From Polytrichum commune (Eukaryota; Streptophyta; Polytrichopsida; Polytrichales; Polytrichaceae): DNA of 64,000 bases. Position 1 is the stretch's first letter; the number at the start of each line of letters is the position of its first letter. Position numbers and translations under genes: made by a program. The notes beneath the pieces are model-generated. The model did no database searches, was not told the origin of the DNA, and saw only the letters and a program-made list of their open reading frames with translations. Positions 36,989-48,850 of this stretch are shown one piece after another. The DNA is taken from contig OX485807.1 of NCBI GenBank assembly GCA_950295325.1, positions 25,143,666-25,207,665 of the forward strand, in the 5' to 3' direction.

Positions 36989-39900
36989 ATGGAGGGACGT
37001 GCCAAGACGTTTGTGAATAATATTCCCTTTGCGGCGACTGTGACGGAATTGATCACATTTCTGGAGGCATCGATTGGGGCAGGCTCAATCTTCTCCGCCA
37101 AAATTAAGGTCGATAAGGAAAATGGGAAATCGATGGGCCAAGCGGTAGTGGCTTTTGAAGATCGAGACAGCGCTCTCAAAGCTGTAAATTTAGCTGAGTT
37201 TGGTACTCTACAGTTTCAGAACAAGAAGATTGTCGTAAAGCTGGTTGACAGAGACATCGTGCACAAGCCGAAGCACAACCTTATAACCGTTGAGCTCGGT
37301 AGTCTAGACTTGGGCTATATGAAGGCGGACACCACCATGCTCGTTTTGTGGTCATCGAGCTCCAAAGCAGTGACCACGGACGTCGATTTTAATAGCAGGA
37401 GAGTGAGATATACCCTAACTGTGAATGAAGCGACGCAGTACAAATTGGAATTTCACTTCGAGGACATCTTCTTCATCAACCCCACCGCCATACCAAAGAA
37501 TGGAAACTTTGCCCTCCTGATGCAGGTCTTGACGCAATACCCTAATGATGTCCCCTGATTTGCCTGCATTTCCTCAATTTTGTCGGTAAGTCTGCCTGCA
37601 TAGACAATGATGAGAAGTGTTCATGCTCATCGAGTCACCCTTGAGTAACTCACCAGGATTGCTACTTGTGCAGATCCAAAATCCACCGCGGGTTTTTCAA
37701 AGAGGATACCATGGGGACAATGAGGGCGCGATTCATGCGGACTTCCAGTTTAGTTTTTCCAAGGGAGCGAAGGAGGAGCCGTGGGCGAGAAGCACAGACT
37801 TCACACCGAACAGCTCCATAGGGCAGGCCTGGGCGTACCTGCTCGAGTGTCCAGACCTTAAACTAGCGGGGAAAAAGGATCTCTTTCAGAAACTCGCTGA
37901 TTTTAAGTTAGCGGAATACCCGCCGATCAATCCTCGAAGGGTGAATCTCCAATCTCCAATCTCCAATCTCTCAACGGTGACACGTCAGACGCTTGTGCCC
38001 ATAGTGGAGGCACCGGAGGACATGGGTATCGCATTTGAGCTCATATTCAAAGTGAATGAGCTCGTGCAGTATGGGAAATTGATCCCTGACGATCTGACCA
38101 GGGCATTTTACAGTATATTAAAGCCACGTTGCACTCCACATGAGTATGCAAAGCTTGGACTTCGTGAGATTTTGGAGCTGAAATCCGTTGTGTGTTGGAA
38201 TCCTGTGCGAGTTTTCTTCAACGCCGTGCTGAAACACCAAGCCAACAAAGTGCGAACCCCCATCTCCGGCTCCGTGAAGCTGGAACGAAGCTTACTGAGT
38301 GTGCACAGGCTCGCCATTACTCCCACCAAAGTTTACTGCTATGGCCCGGAGGTTGACCTCTCCAACCGAGTGACAAGAGAGTTCAAAGACAAGGTAGACA
38401 ACTTTCTTCGTGTGTCCTTCATTGAGGAAGATTGGGAGGAAACATCAGCCACCGCCCTCACCACAGGCTCCGACAAGGAGGTTTCCCGTGTTTATGATAG
38501 ATTCTTGCTGGTGATGCGCGAGGGAGTTAAGCTTGGAGGTAAAAACTATGAATTTCTGGCATTCTCCTCGAGTCAACTGCGTGAGCGATCTTTCTGGATG
38601 TTTGCCTCCACAGGGGACGTAACACCTGCATCTATTAGGGAATGGATGGGGAACTTTCTGAGCATCAGGAACGTAGCCCAGTGCGCTGCTCGCATGGGTC
38701 AATGCTTCTCATCTTCCACACCTACACTCGAGGTGCCTTCTCGAGAACTGGAACTCATTGACGATGTGGAGAGGGTGGATAGGAGGACATCTATAAAGTA
38801 TTGCTTCAGTGATGGGATAGGCAAAATCTCCGAAGACTTTGCCAAACAAGTCGGCCGCAAGTGTGGGCTCCGGCGAATGGGAGTGTCTATGGCGCCATCT
38901 GCTTTCCAGATCCGCTATGGTGGCTACAAGGGTGTGGTAGCGGTGGATCCATACTCACTATATAAGCTTTCACTGCGCCCAAGCATGCGGAAGTTCTCTT
39001 CCGAACATATTGGCCTTGAGGTTCTGGGCTGGGCTCAGTTCCTGCCTTGTTATCTGAACCGGCAGATCATCTCCCTGCTGTCCACACTTGGGATTGAAGA
39101 CCACGTTTTCGAAAATCTGCAAGAACGGGTGGTTGCTCAACTAGATGCCATGATAGAGGACCCTGTCGTGGCTCTCGAAGTTTTGCAGGTATCTCCTCCA
39201 GCCTAACATGTGAAGATGTCATGTTCGAAATGAGAATCTTTTAACATTATACAACTTACATGTTGTTCACATAGAACGAAGCTGTAGAAAGTGTATCCTA
39301 AACCCTAAACTTTAAACCTCTACAGCAGTTAAGAATTGACAGGTAGATTCCACAACAGTGGACTGTGGATGGAAGTCTAACGTGAAAACATAGTTTTCGA
39401 AGTTGGATGCTTCCGAGTTTTTTTGGAGCACCATAGGATCAAAGCATATTTATTATTACTCTACAGGTCATCCCCAGAAAGTTTCAGTATTTAATTTTAC
39501 ACAAGGTTGATGAGATCAGCATTTACAGAATCCTTACATTTGTCCCCGCCAGTCAGGCATCCAGCAAGTCAGTGCGTGCAGAAGTTACAAATTCTCAGAA
39601 AAGTTAATCTATGTATAGAAAAGGTACGGTCTTCCTCATTACGTTACTCTGGTCACACAAATTCTGAATCATCTGATGCAGGCAACACATTCAGGAGACT
39701 CACACCGAGCAATCAAGAAGATGCTCGAGATTGGTTATCATCCGGTTAAAGAGCCCTACCTGAAGAGCATGCTGAGTGCATTTCGAGCGTACCAGTTACT
39801 AAAATTGCGCACAAAAACCCACATCTTTGTTCCAACAGGGGCATTAGTTATGGGCTGCCTTGACGAGACAGCCGTGCTCAACTACGGGGAGGTGTTTCTC

Positions 39901-41633
39901 CAACTTACACCACCTTCAGCAAATTTTCACCAGCTGCAGGATGGGTTGGATGAGTATCCAAAAGAACTCCACGGAGAGGACAGTGATATAGTTGCAAGGG
40001 TGGTGACAGGACAAGTGGTGGTGGCAAAGAATCCATGTCTCCATCCTGGGGATGTCCGCGTTCTTCAGGCTGTCAATCACCCAGGCTTACGACACATGGT
40101 GAATTGCCTCGTGTTTCCACAGAAGGGCCGCAGGTGCTTAATTTCTTGACACATCATTCATCCTTTGAGCATTGCTTGGTGATTGTGAAACTGGCTTCAA
40201 AGCAGCAGTTAATCTAATATTCTGGACATTGGAAGTGCAGGCCACATCCCAACGAATGCTCCGGGAGTGATTTGGATGGGGATCTATATTTTGTGAGCTG
40301 GGATAGGTCTCTCATCCCACTCAATATGGAGGAGCCGATGGACTACACCCCTGCACCAAGGACAACACTAGACCATCCGGTTACTGTGGAAGCAAGTTTA
40401 ACTGCTCCTTTAAACCTTCTTTGCATCATTGATTCTACTATCATTAGTACTATATACTCCTGCAGCCCACGAAAGGTAACAAGGATGAGCAGTAATCCCT
40501 TTCAAAACCTTGTCTCCAGGTTTGGGTCAGTACCCGTGCTGGCCTGCATATTGATGACCGGTTACAAGATTATATCAAGGATATATAGAGTATGTAACAA
40601 TATTGTGTCTATGATTATATCTGTGCAGGAGCTGCAGGAATTTTTCCTAAACCATTGGCTCAATGACAACCTGGGGCAGATTTCGAATGCACATGTGGTC
40701 CACGCGGATCGCGAGCCACTAAAGGCCAGGAGTAAGAAGTGCATAGATCTTGCCAAATTATTTTCTATTGCTGTGGATTTCAGCAAAACAGGCGTACCTG
40801 CAGTCATAACCCATTCCCTCCGACCAACTGAATATCCTGATTTCATGGAGAAAGAGGATAAACCCACATACCGATCTCAGCGCGTGATCGGAAAGCTGTT
40901 CAGATCTGTGAAAGAGGCAGCAACTCAGAAAGTCCCGGACTTGGATTTGTCAGAAGAATCCATGTCCAAGTACTATGACCAGCAATTACAGGTTTCACCT
41001 TCTAAACCTCAAGCCTCAATGCGAGTCATACATAATATGTGGAGCTCGCCTCATTTGCGGGTTTTGACCAAACTGTGTCATGATATCCAATTTGGGAAGG
41101 GTATTGTGATTATTGAGGATTTGCAAACATATCCACTCGCTATTCAATCTCACCTCACAAGTTCATCTCTGCAGGTATTTGGTTTTGAGGATTACGTGGA
41201 AGAAGCCATTGCGTACAAAAACGAATATGATGTGAAGCTTATTGGACTAATGAACCAATATGGCATAGAGACTGAGGCCGAATTGATGGGTGGCAACATT
41301 TTACGGCTGTCACGGCATTTTCGAAGGCGGGTCGAGGAAGTCAAGAAAAGGATTCATTTAGCAGTTAACTTGCTGAAACGAGAAGCTCGTGCATGGTTCT
41401 TTGGTCAACAGGGCAATGAGGAGGAGGAGGAAGAAGAAGAAGAAGAAGAGCGCCGGGAAGTAGATCACTTTGCCAAGGCTTCCGCTTGGTATCATGTCAC
41501 CTATCACCCTGACTACTTCCATAAAAATGATCAATTTTCTGCGGCCACGAAGGTGAAGTTGCACCTCTTGAGCTTCCCTTGGGTAGTCAATGACATCCTT
41601 TTTGAGATCAAGGGAAATTACACTAGTAACTAG
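36989..41633 (+). CDS. RNA-dependent RNA polymerase (RDR1/2/6 clade), six exons
   Basis: It makes double-stranded RNA from single-stranded transcripts, feeding small-RNA silencing. My exon model is 36989-37525, 37674-39188, 39682-40133, 40241-40391, 40629-40991 and 41175-41633. It gives 1,158 residues, normal for the family, with all phases consistent. The N-terminus has an RRM-like fold (KTFVNNIPFAATVTELITFL, residues 6-25). The core has GKISEDFA, SAFQIRYGGYKGVVAVDP, then AKNPCLHPGDVRVLQAVNHP and CLVFPQKGRR. The catalytic DLDGD (40269-40283, about residue 845) is intact, followed by DLYFVSWD. The C-terminus ends in ASAWYHVTYHP and LSFPWVVNDIL, after a run of glutamates. I chose exon junctions by the known protein pattern; for example, ALLMQ joins IQNPPRVF. 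Intron 4 starts with GCAAGT (a GC-AG intron). Introns 4 and 5 are multiples of three with no stop. No disabling mutation was seen. The exact paralogue (RDR1, RDR2 or RDR6) cannot be settled by eye. Confidence 0.93.
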
Positions 41634-43058
41634 GTTTATAGATCATAACATAATTGCAAGATGTTTGCGATAGTTTTGTGATGGTTTTGTGGGTATTGAA
41701 AATCCCGATATTGGTGTCAAATTCTCAAAAGTATTACAAAATTGTTATAAGTATATTGCAAATGCATTATTAGTTCGTTGATATATCATGAGCAAAAGTG
41801 ACGTTCAAATTATGTTGTACGTATGTTAAAAAATAGTTGCTAATAAAAAAAACATCTACATATTGTGCCCACCTTGCAATGGATTTTACAAAGGATTAGG
41901 AATATGTAACAATTGGTTTTGCAATAGGTTAGTAATTTGTAACACTTTATAAATGTTAAAAAATATTCTTCTATATGAAAGGAAGAATATTACATTGATA
42001 TATTGATTGCATTATATTTATTAATTATATTCATTTTCATTTTGGACATTTTATTATATACTGATTATGAATTATTTAATAAAACATTCTTCATTAATTA
42101 GAGATGTTTTTTTTGTCATATTTTCACAAGATTACATTCTGAATCAGAATATTGGTTGTATATAATCCACGTTCTTTATTGATGTTCTTGTAACATTAAA
42201 CAATTATTAAAAAAATTAAATTAAAAATGTATGAATAATATTTTTGATCAATTATTTCATCGATATTTAATTTTTTATCATATTAATTTATAATAAGTTA
42301 TTAACAAATGCCTACCCCATTCTATGTGGTTTTTGAATTTTTTAAATTTACATCATCCATAATTGTATTGTAAAGAAGGTGGAAAGTTGATGGTAAACAT
42401 TAAATTTATTTACTTTATTTTTGAATTACAAGTTAGCTATAAAATCATGTATTCAAATAAGTTTAATATCATAAGTAATATTGATATACATATGATTTTG
42501 CAATTTATAAAGTCACACATTTGATTAATACACAATATTATCTAAAATCATAATCATGTGGTAGAATCCAATTCAATACAAAACAAATATTTTATATTCA
42601 ATCAATAATGTTGATGACTGATCAACTAGCAAAGATGTGATCACTATCCATATACCAAGATTACAATTTGCAAATTTAATGTTTTGACATATTTGGATCT
42701 GATTTGGACTAAGGCCTAACTTGTTATCATACCCGACATCTGTAGTGAACTCAAAGCCACCTTCGAAGGTGCTCACACTCCTCTTTCTTTGCAAAAGTAG
42801 TTCAATGATGTCTAACCATTGTATGTTCCAGTTTGATCAATAATACAAATGCCTTAACATGAATAGAAATAATAAAGAAAATGTAAGATAGATAGATGCA
42901 ACTAGATTTGAAGTACAACATGCATAAAAAAAATACCAAATAAATAATTCACCTAACAACCAACTCACTACATAATTCATTAAGAAAACATTACGATCCA
43001 AAAATAATTATACATCATTGAAAAAAAATTGCAAAAAATAATCTCAAGTGGATTATAT

Positions 43059-43091
<33 letters not shown>

Positions 43092-44030
43092 CATATATGC
43101 TTATCTTTTTTGGCTATCAACAACTTAGGCACTTGGGACTCATCGCCTTCAAAATGCAAAGACCTCTTCTTATCGCAAAAGTAGGTGATCAAGGTAGTCT
43201 TTTTGTACCTTGCAATGCAATTCATGAAACACAAGAAATAAAATCAAGGGGATTTCACACTAGAGCTTGGAGGTCTATGACCATTAAATTCTAAAATCTC
43301 TCACTGGTAGAAAATGCTAAGATCTTCCCACTTCACTTTACACTAGAGCTTGAGGTCCTAAGGGACCAAAGAGGTTTGAATGGATGAAAAACTTCATGGA
43401 GTCCTCCATGGCATGCAATGGATAATGTTTCATGGTCTACCAAATTTTGAGTCAAGCCCACTTCAAAATAAATGCATACCACATTTGTTGTGTTCTAACA
43501 CTCTAGATTATTCATAAAAAATGAGATATTGTCTAATGACAAAATTATTACAACCACTATCATATAAATTACTGCTAGAAGAGATAGTGTTCCTTTGAAG
43601 CTTTAAGCATCTAAATACCCAAAGTGAGATTTGGAGGATAAACATGCATGTCAACAAGTTCTACCTACACTTGACTTCCATCAACTTCAAGGAATTTCTT
43701 CAAGCATCATGTTTTTGCCTTTTGTGCCCCATAACTAAGACCAAGTGTTGCTGCCATTGTCACCAATAATAATGCATTAGAGAATCAAAGTCTTTCACTA
43801 CTATGACCTTATCAACTAAAATGAGCCAAAATGTCCAATATGAGACAATCCGTACCTTTGGGAACGTGCATTGGGAACGTAGTTGACGAGCAAAATCCCG
43901 TGAATATACCTTAATTGACAATGTTTTTGGAACCACTTGATATAAAAACACATTGTTTCAAACATATTGGTTGATTCACCCGTTGTACCGGGGCACATAC
44001 TGCTGCAGAAACTACACCATAGAACGGGCC
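41634..44030. other. AT-rich intergenic region
   Basis: Strongly AT-rich to about 43.1 kb with no supported gene. From 43.1 to 44.0 kb base composition rises, but only short unrecognised frames occur. The left edge of the palindrome-bearing locus is somewhere at or before 44033; I could not find a terminal repeat. Confidence 0.5.
43054..43100. repeat. (AT)n microsatellite
   Basis: About 13 uninterrupted AT units followed by tacatatacatatatac variants. Confidence 0.95.
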
Positions 44031-44117
44031 AACCACGGGCGAAAGCCCGTGACCAAGGAACACCGCCCAACACATGCGGGAAAATTTCTATAACGAAAGC
44101 TTGACTAACCACAACAC

Positions 44118-44190
44118 ATGCACTACAGTAGGAGATATGCACTACAGACAGAGATATGCACTACAGTAGGAGATATGCACTACAGAAGCC
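44118..44190. repeat. Short tandem repeat, unit gagatatgcactacag
   Basis: Four copies of a 16-22 base unit containing atatgcactacag, beginning after ccacaacacatgcactacag. It lies among the left palindromes. Confidence 0.8.
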
Positions 44191-44801
44191 TGACTGTCCA
44201 AAGGCAGATCAACACAATTGAGAAGCAATAAAGCGCTTGAGAGCAATTGTGCTCTAAAATCAGAGGTGAAATCATAGAAGCCTGTCGCCACTAAATTTTG
44301 GATAAAGAATGTTGCTACATCGCACCACGGGCGAAAGCCCGTGGCCAACCAGCACCACGCAAAACATGCAATTTTAATCCATAGCAATTGCCTAACTGTC
44401 CTAAACCAGACCAACACAACTAGAAGCATAGATGCGCATGACAACGTATATGTAATACATAAATCATTTGTCCAATCACATAAGCCATAAAAGACACTAA
44501 ATATTGAACAAGGTAGAGGGATAAATCTACGCCAGGACGAAAACCCGTCACAAACCAACACAATGTAAATCATGCACATTTTAAACCAACACAATGTAAA
44601 TCACACCAAAGATATGTGCACACAAAGAAGACACTACCATACACATGACTATATTTGTGTCCAAAAATTAATGGTTGAATCATAGATACCACAGTGGGCA
44701 CATCATATTGCAGAGAGTTAAAATATAAATGTACCACGGGCGAACGCCCGTAAACAACCGCTAATACACAGGCGTGTAAATCTATAATCATGAAGGTCCA
44801 C

Positions 44802-45293
44802 CTAAGCACAATAGGAGTATGAATCTTTAATCCTTTGCAATATCTTGTCATGGGGTTCTCTTTGAGCTGCAGCTTGTTGCTTGCGCTTTAGCTCTTCAAC
44901 ACGAAGCTTGTCATTCATCAGAACTGTGGCATCACGAAGTTGCTTCACCCTTGTAGCAATGTAATCAGACATTGATGATGTAGCCTTGGGAGAGCCGCAC
45001 TTCCAACATCCTGAACTACTTCCAGAACCCGTAGGCTCACTAGGGCGAGCGGTTTGGAGAGCAAGTTGTCTCTTCGCCCGAGGGTGCGGCATTGTGACCG
45101 GAGCTTCAACCGCAACCGCAATCGCGACATCACGTGATTGGAGCATATGTGCCTACAAGAACAACATAACGCAATATTATGAAAATCCCCAGGGATAAGA
45201 AACAAATGCAAATGGGCATTCAAATGGCAAATGAATTACCTTAGGACACGGTGACGACACTTCGGCGAAGTCCGCATCAGCATCTGCACCATG
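44802..45293 (-). CDS. Possible 3' exons: small coiled protein with a CxxC motif
   Basis: The 45146-44802 frame encodes a basic, alanine-rich stretch, then SGCWKCGSP and a helical KQLRDA...EELKRKQQAAAQ segment, ending in a TAG. An in-phase upstream exon (45293-45240, reading HGADADADFAEVSSPCPK) joins it across an 86-base intron with CCGACAG and CTTGTAG acceptors and a GTAATT donor. It may be the last part of the large gene upstream (then the TAG at 45757 is either an error or an alternative end) or a separate small gene. One palindrome copy (45530) lies in the interval before it. Function not recognised. Confidence 0.4.
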
Positions 45294-45759
45294 CTGTCGG
45301 GATGGTGGAGTGGAAATATAATGCTTGGCACGTGTATGCAATGGGGAATGTTGTCAAGATAGTTGGATGTTATTGCATAGAAGAGGAACATTATGTGAAG
45401 CACCTTTGTTGGTCAGTGGAAACGTTGTGCAAATTCAGAAACAATTTATGATAGCACAAGGAGTCCCAAATTAAAAACCACAATAACAACTAGGCTGACG
45501 GTAAACGCAACAACTAGTCACAGTGCTTGCCACGGGCGAACGCCCGTGGGACAATGACAGATGAACAACCAGTGATGCAAAGCAGTATAGTCGCATTAGA
45601 TATATTCATGTACATATGACTGTGCCGATACAACAACATTACATAACTTAGGATAAAAAACCAAAACAAATTCATGCATAGTGTGAGTTCCTCATTAGTC
45701 CAATATGCAGTACAAATTGAAAATATGTACACTTCGCCAGAACTTCCTTTGGCTGGCTA

Positions 45760-46542
45760 CATTGGCATCTGCGCCGCTGGAATTCTACGATCCGTAGTCA
45801 CTTCTCTATGTCTAGCCAACGCATTCTTATATATCTGCGAATTTGGTAACTCTAGATTGAAGGGTCCCTGGCCTGATGGATAAGGGTTGCTCCCTACAAA
45901 ATCTGGAACATAAACTTGTGAAGTCAAAAGGTTCTGCAAGTAATTATGGAGAGTATCCAAGCTCTGGTTTGACAGAAAAGGGGGGGGGGGATTAATGTAA
46001 CTCCCTGAAGGGTTTGCTATGCACTTGTAAGGGGAGTCATCAACAAGCAATGTGGTTCTATGAGTGGGTGGCTTCGAATGCGGCAGGGGATGCATCCGAC
46101 TCCACTCAAAAAATGCGCAGAGGTCCTTGATGAAGAAGCTCAACTCAGCATTCACGGGACTGGGTAAACTCTTTCCGCGCTCATCGGCCAAAACTTGACA
46201 CATCTCCTGGCCGAATACATACTCAGGCTGCCTACAACCTTTGAAGAAGTATTGGACAATTGGCTTGAGATTCTTCAGAACCTTGGAGGACCAGATGACA
46301 ACATGGAAGTTTGAAAGCACAAAGCGCAAGAACCGTCCCAATCCCTTCCTGGGAATGACGGCACTATAAGGGAGAAATAGTGGAGCCACTTCCCCACTTA
46401 TTAACGGGCTATGTTGTGCATCAAGTGCCTTCCTGGTGTTGACATTGTCGCACTTTGCGTTCCTCACCAGAATCCCGTTCACATCCAGCACTAACCATAT
46501 CTTCTCTCTCCGGTGAACAACTGTACTTGGAGAGGTGGGGAT
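45760..46542 (-). other. FCP1/NIF-type HAD phosphatase domain with altered DxD
   Basis: The exon begins IPTSPSTVVHRREKIWLVLD and continues VNGIL, then VVIWSSKV, and TLLVDDSPYKC about 145 residues later. These match the HAD/FCP1 motifs (DxDGT, W-S/T-S, DD). The first Asp nucleophile is present but the second Asp of DxD is Asn. The family removes phosphate from the RNA polymerase II tail or similar targets. With Asn at the acid/base position this copy is probably a pseudo-phosphatase or binding domain. Confidence 0.6.
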
Positions 46543-48121
46543 CTGGCGATGACAAAATCGAAAGTCATTCTAATGGATTCTCATCTAACGAAACAATATT
46601 ATGGTTAGATATAAGTATAGCATACATAAGAGGGCAAAGTAGCTACGCAATCAATTAGTTAGGCGAAATCTAGCAGAATCCCGTACCGTCACTGGCACTT
46701 GATCCTCCAATGAGCGACCTGAGACAAAATCCACAAACAAAGTTCATGAGTACGTAGGCAGAAATCATAGTGTAGACCTTTACTTGAATGAAATGTAAGC
46801 CAACCTCTATGAAGGTAAATATTATAGCATACCTTCAGCTCGAGGGCCCGGTGAACTTGAGGCAGCGTCGGGACGGACAGGGGAACTCGCACGATGATCA
46901 CGAGGGCTTGAGGACCCAGCAGCTCCAACATGGACTTCACGGACGGGAGATTCCTGTGCTCCGCTAATGTCAATAACCTCCAGCGTAGAGTCAACAACAC
47001 TCTGAGCTTGCCCAGCAGCGGCTCCCTGACCTTGACCTCGTCCTGGACGTTCTGGTGGGGCATCGAAGAATGTCCACCTCTTTCGCATTTTCTTCAACGA
47101 AGCAGCATGGAGGATATGCTTGAACTTCACAGCTGCACAAAACGCTGGCGTGGAGAGATACGCAAACATCTTGTGATAGTCATAGGACTTGTACATGTTG
47201 CTCAGGTTCAAGCGCACATTCTCCGGAACCTCCGACAAATACTTGTCCACGAAAGGCGCAAAATGGACCTTGTCCTTCTCATCTGACTCCTTGCCCTTGC
47301 CCTTGTCCTTGTCGGATGCGTTCGGTGGAGGTCTTGCCGCAAAAAGGGGGTGAGGATCATCAGCAAAGCTTAGTTTCACCCTGCTGTACCCAGGCTTGCC
47401 GTAGTCCTCGTCCTCCGAGTCGTCTGTCATATAATCGGCAAACGTTCCCCGAACACGATATGGAACAGGGTCTTTCACCTTAACCCGCACATCCATATCA
47501 ACACGTCTCTGGGGCATATCATCATCGCTGTCCAGGCAAATGACCTCTGTCCGGATGACCGTCTCTTTTTCTCCTGAAGCCGAAGCAGCTGCAGGTTCCT
47601 CCTCAACCGCGGCTACAGAGGGCTCCACATTTGGACGCGCTTGTCCTAGGACCTCTAGAACCGCCGCAGCAACCTCTTCCACAGGTGAGGACACGTTCAA
47701 ATCTGATCTCTCCCCACTCACCAATTGGGTATCCATGATAGTATCGATTACATCATCAACATTGTCAACCTCACCTTCATGAACAGCGCCAGTCTCGCCC
47801 TCGTCATCGCGGCTAGATTGTCTTATATCCTCCGAAGAGCGAGATGCTTCTCCACCCCTAGGAGCTCGCAGAGATTTTCGTCGGATAGCCTTAACCTTCT
47901 TTCGAGCAACCGGCTTCGATGTAAACCTTGGAGCATGTATCTCATGTTCCCGAGTATCACTTGGCGTTTGCTCTTCTCCGATTTCCTCATGCTCCCGACT
48001 TTGTCGGGAAGCCTCAAACGGCTGAAATCCGCGCCCCGGAGTTGGCGGGATACCAGATGTATATGATGACCCAGGGGGCTGAAGGCTCCTCTCTGAGGGA
48101 CCTCCCTCTCCCTCAACAGGC

Positions 48122-48239
48122 CCCACGGGCGATCGCCCGTGGGAGGGACCTCCCTCTCCCTCAAAAGGCCCCACGGGCGATCGCCCGTGGGAGGGACCTC
48201 CCTCTCCCTCAACATGCCCCACGGGCGATCGCCCGTGGG
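48122..48239. repeat. Three palindromes inside the coding sequence, 48-nt period
   Basis: Perfect 22-base palindromes (half-site CCCACGGGCGA then its reverse complement) at 48122-48143, 48170-48191 and 48218-48239, exactly 48 bases apart. On the minus strand they encode a 16-residue repeat around GPSHGRSPVG. These copies have the symmetric GATC centre. Confidence 0.95.
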
Positions 48240-48539
48240 ATGGACCTGCATCCCCCTCATCCTCATCCTCATCATCTCCCAGCTCTTGCAATGGAGCTTC
48301 AGGGGGAGCACCCTCATCATCATAATCATCTCCCTCATCATGGCCTTCCTCGTGCTCCTCTTCACGAGGATCCTCGTCAACCTCCTCCTCATTAACCTCA
48401 TCCTCCTCGTCATCAAGCACCACCTCATCAATCTCCTCTTCATCCTCCTCCTCTTCATCGTCCTCCTCTTCGATATCGTTGGCACGTTTGCTTCTCCTCT
48501 CGCGATCAATATCCTCATCCTCGCTGTTGTCTCCCGAGT

Positions 48540-48850
48540 CCTTCCCTTCTTTATACCACCTTTGTAGGCTCCAGTCAACGGCCGCCAACATTCTTGCCTT
48601 TGCCGTGCCAACGACATCCACAGGAACAATGTTCACGACCTTCATACCCAGCGCCTGCAAAAATAAGATAAAATAAATTTAGAAATGGCGGACATATACG
48701 TAATTCATGGTCATTGTTGGAAAAACGAATATGAGTACATAATAAGGATACAAAATGTGAATTCTTACATGTGCGACGATATGAGCTTTGTTTCCACCGC
48801 AAACATTCAAGAAAATTGTCCCTTCCAGACAGGAAGGCTTGATGATGTCA
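48540..48850 (-). other. Methyltransferase-like motif I spanning an intron
   Basis: The stretch IIKPSCLEGTIFLNVCGGNK joins, across the intron 48655-48768, to ALGMKVVNIVPVD and a helix KARMLAAVDWSL. This has the layout of the C-terminal motif I of beta-class N4/N6 DNA methylases (KP, hydrophobic strand, G-x-G loop, LGR-type strand, acidic residue). The loop CGGNK is degenerate and a DPPY motif is not convincing (only LDPPPRY much earlier). Treat as a possible, probably inactive methylase fold. Confidence 0.35.

Larger units (their letters stand above)
44033..45549. repeat. Left array of palindromic repeats (GAA-type centre)
   Basis: Copies of CCACGGGC-GAA(A/C)-GCCCGTGG lie at 44033, 44325-44344, 44532-44549 (degenerate), 44733-44752 and 45530-45549. 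Every copy here has the asymmetric centre GAAA or GAAC on the plus strand. The array covers the 3' end of the minus-strand gene and the sequence beyond it. The spacing (roughly 200-800 bases) is irregular, unlike a CRISPR or satellite. Confidence 0.9.

Noticed and set aside
37526..37673. RDR as a pseudogene because of TGA at 37556
   Set aside because: Splicing at CAG|GTCTTG removes the stop and restores the conserved ALLMQ-IQNPPRVF junction, in phase.
47823..48629. Frames of 142-268 codons overlapping the acidic exon, on either strand
   Set aside because: They are shadows of the biased GAG/GAC-rich codons of the giant gene; no domain and no splice context.
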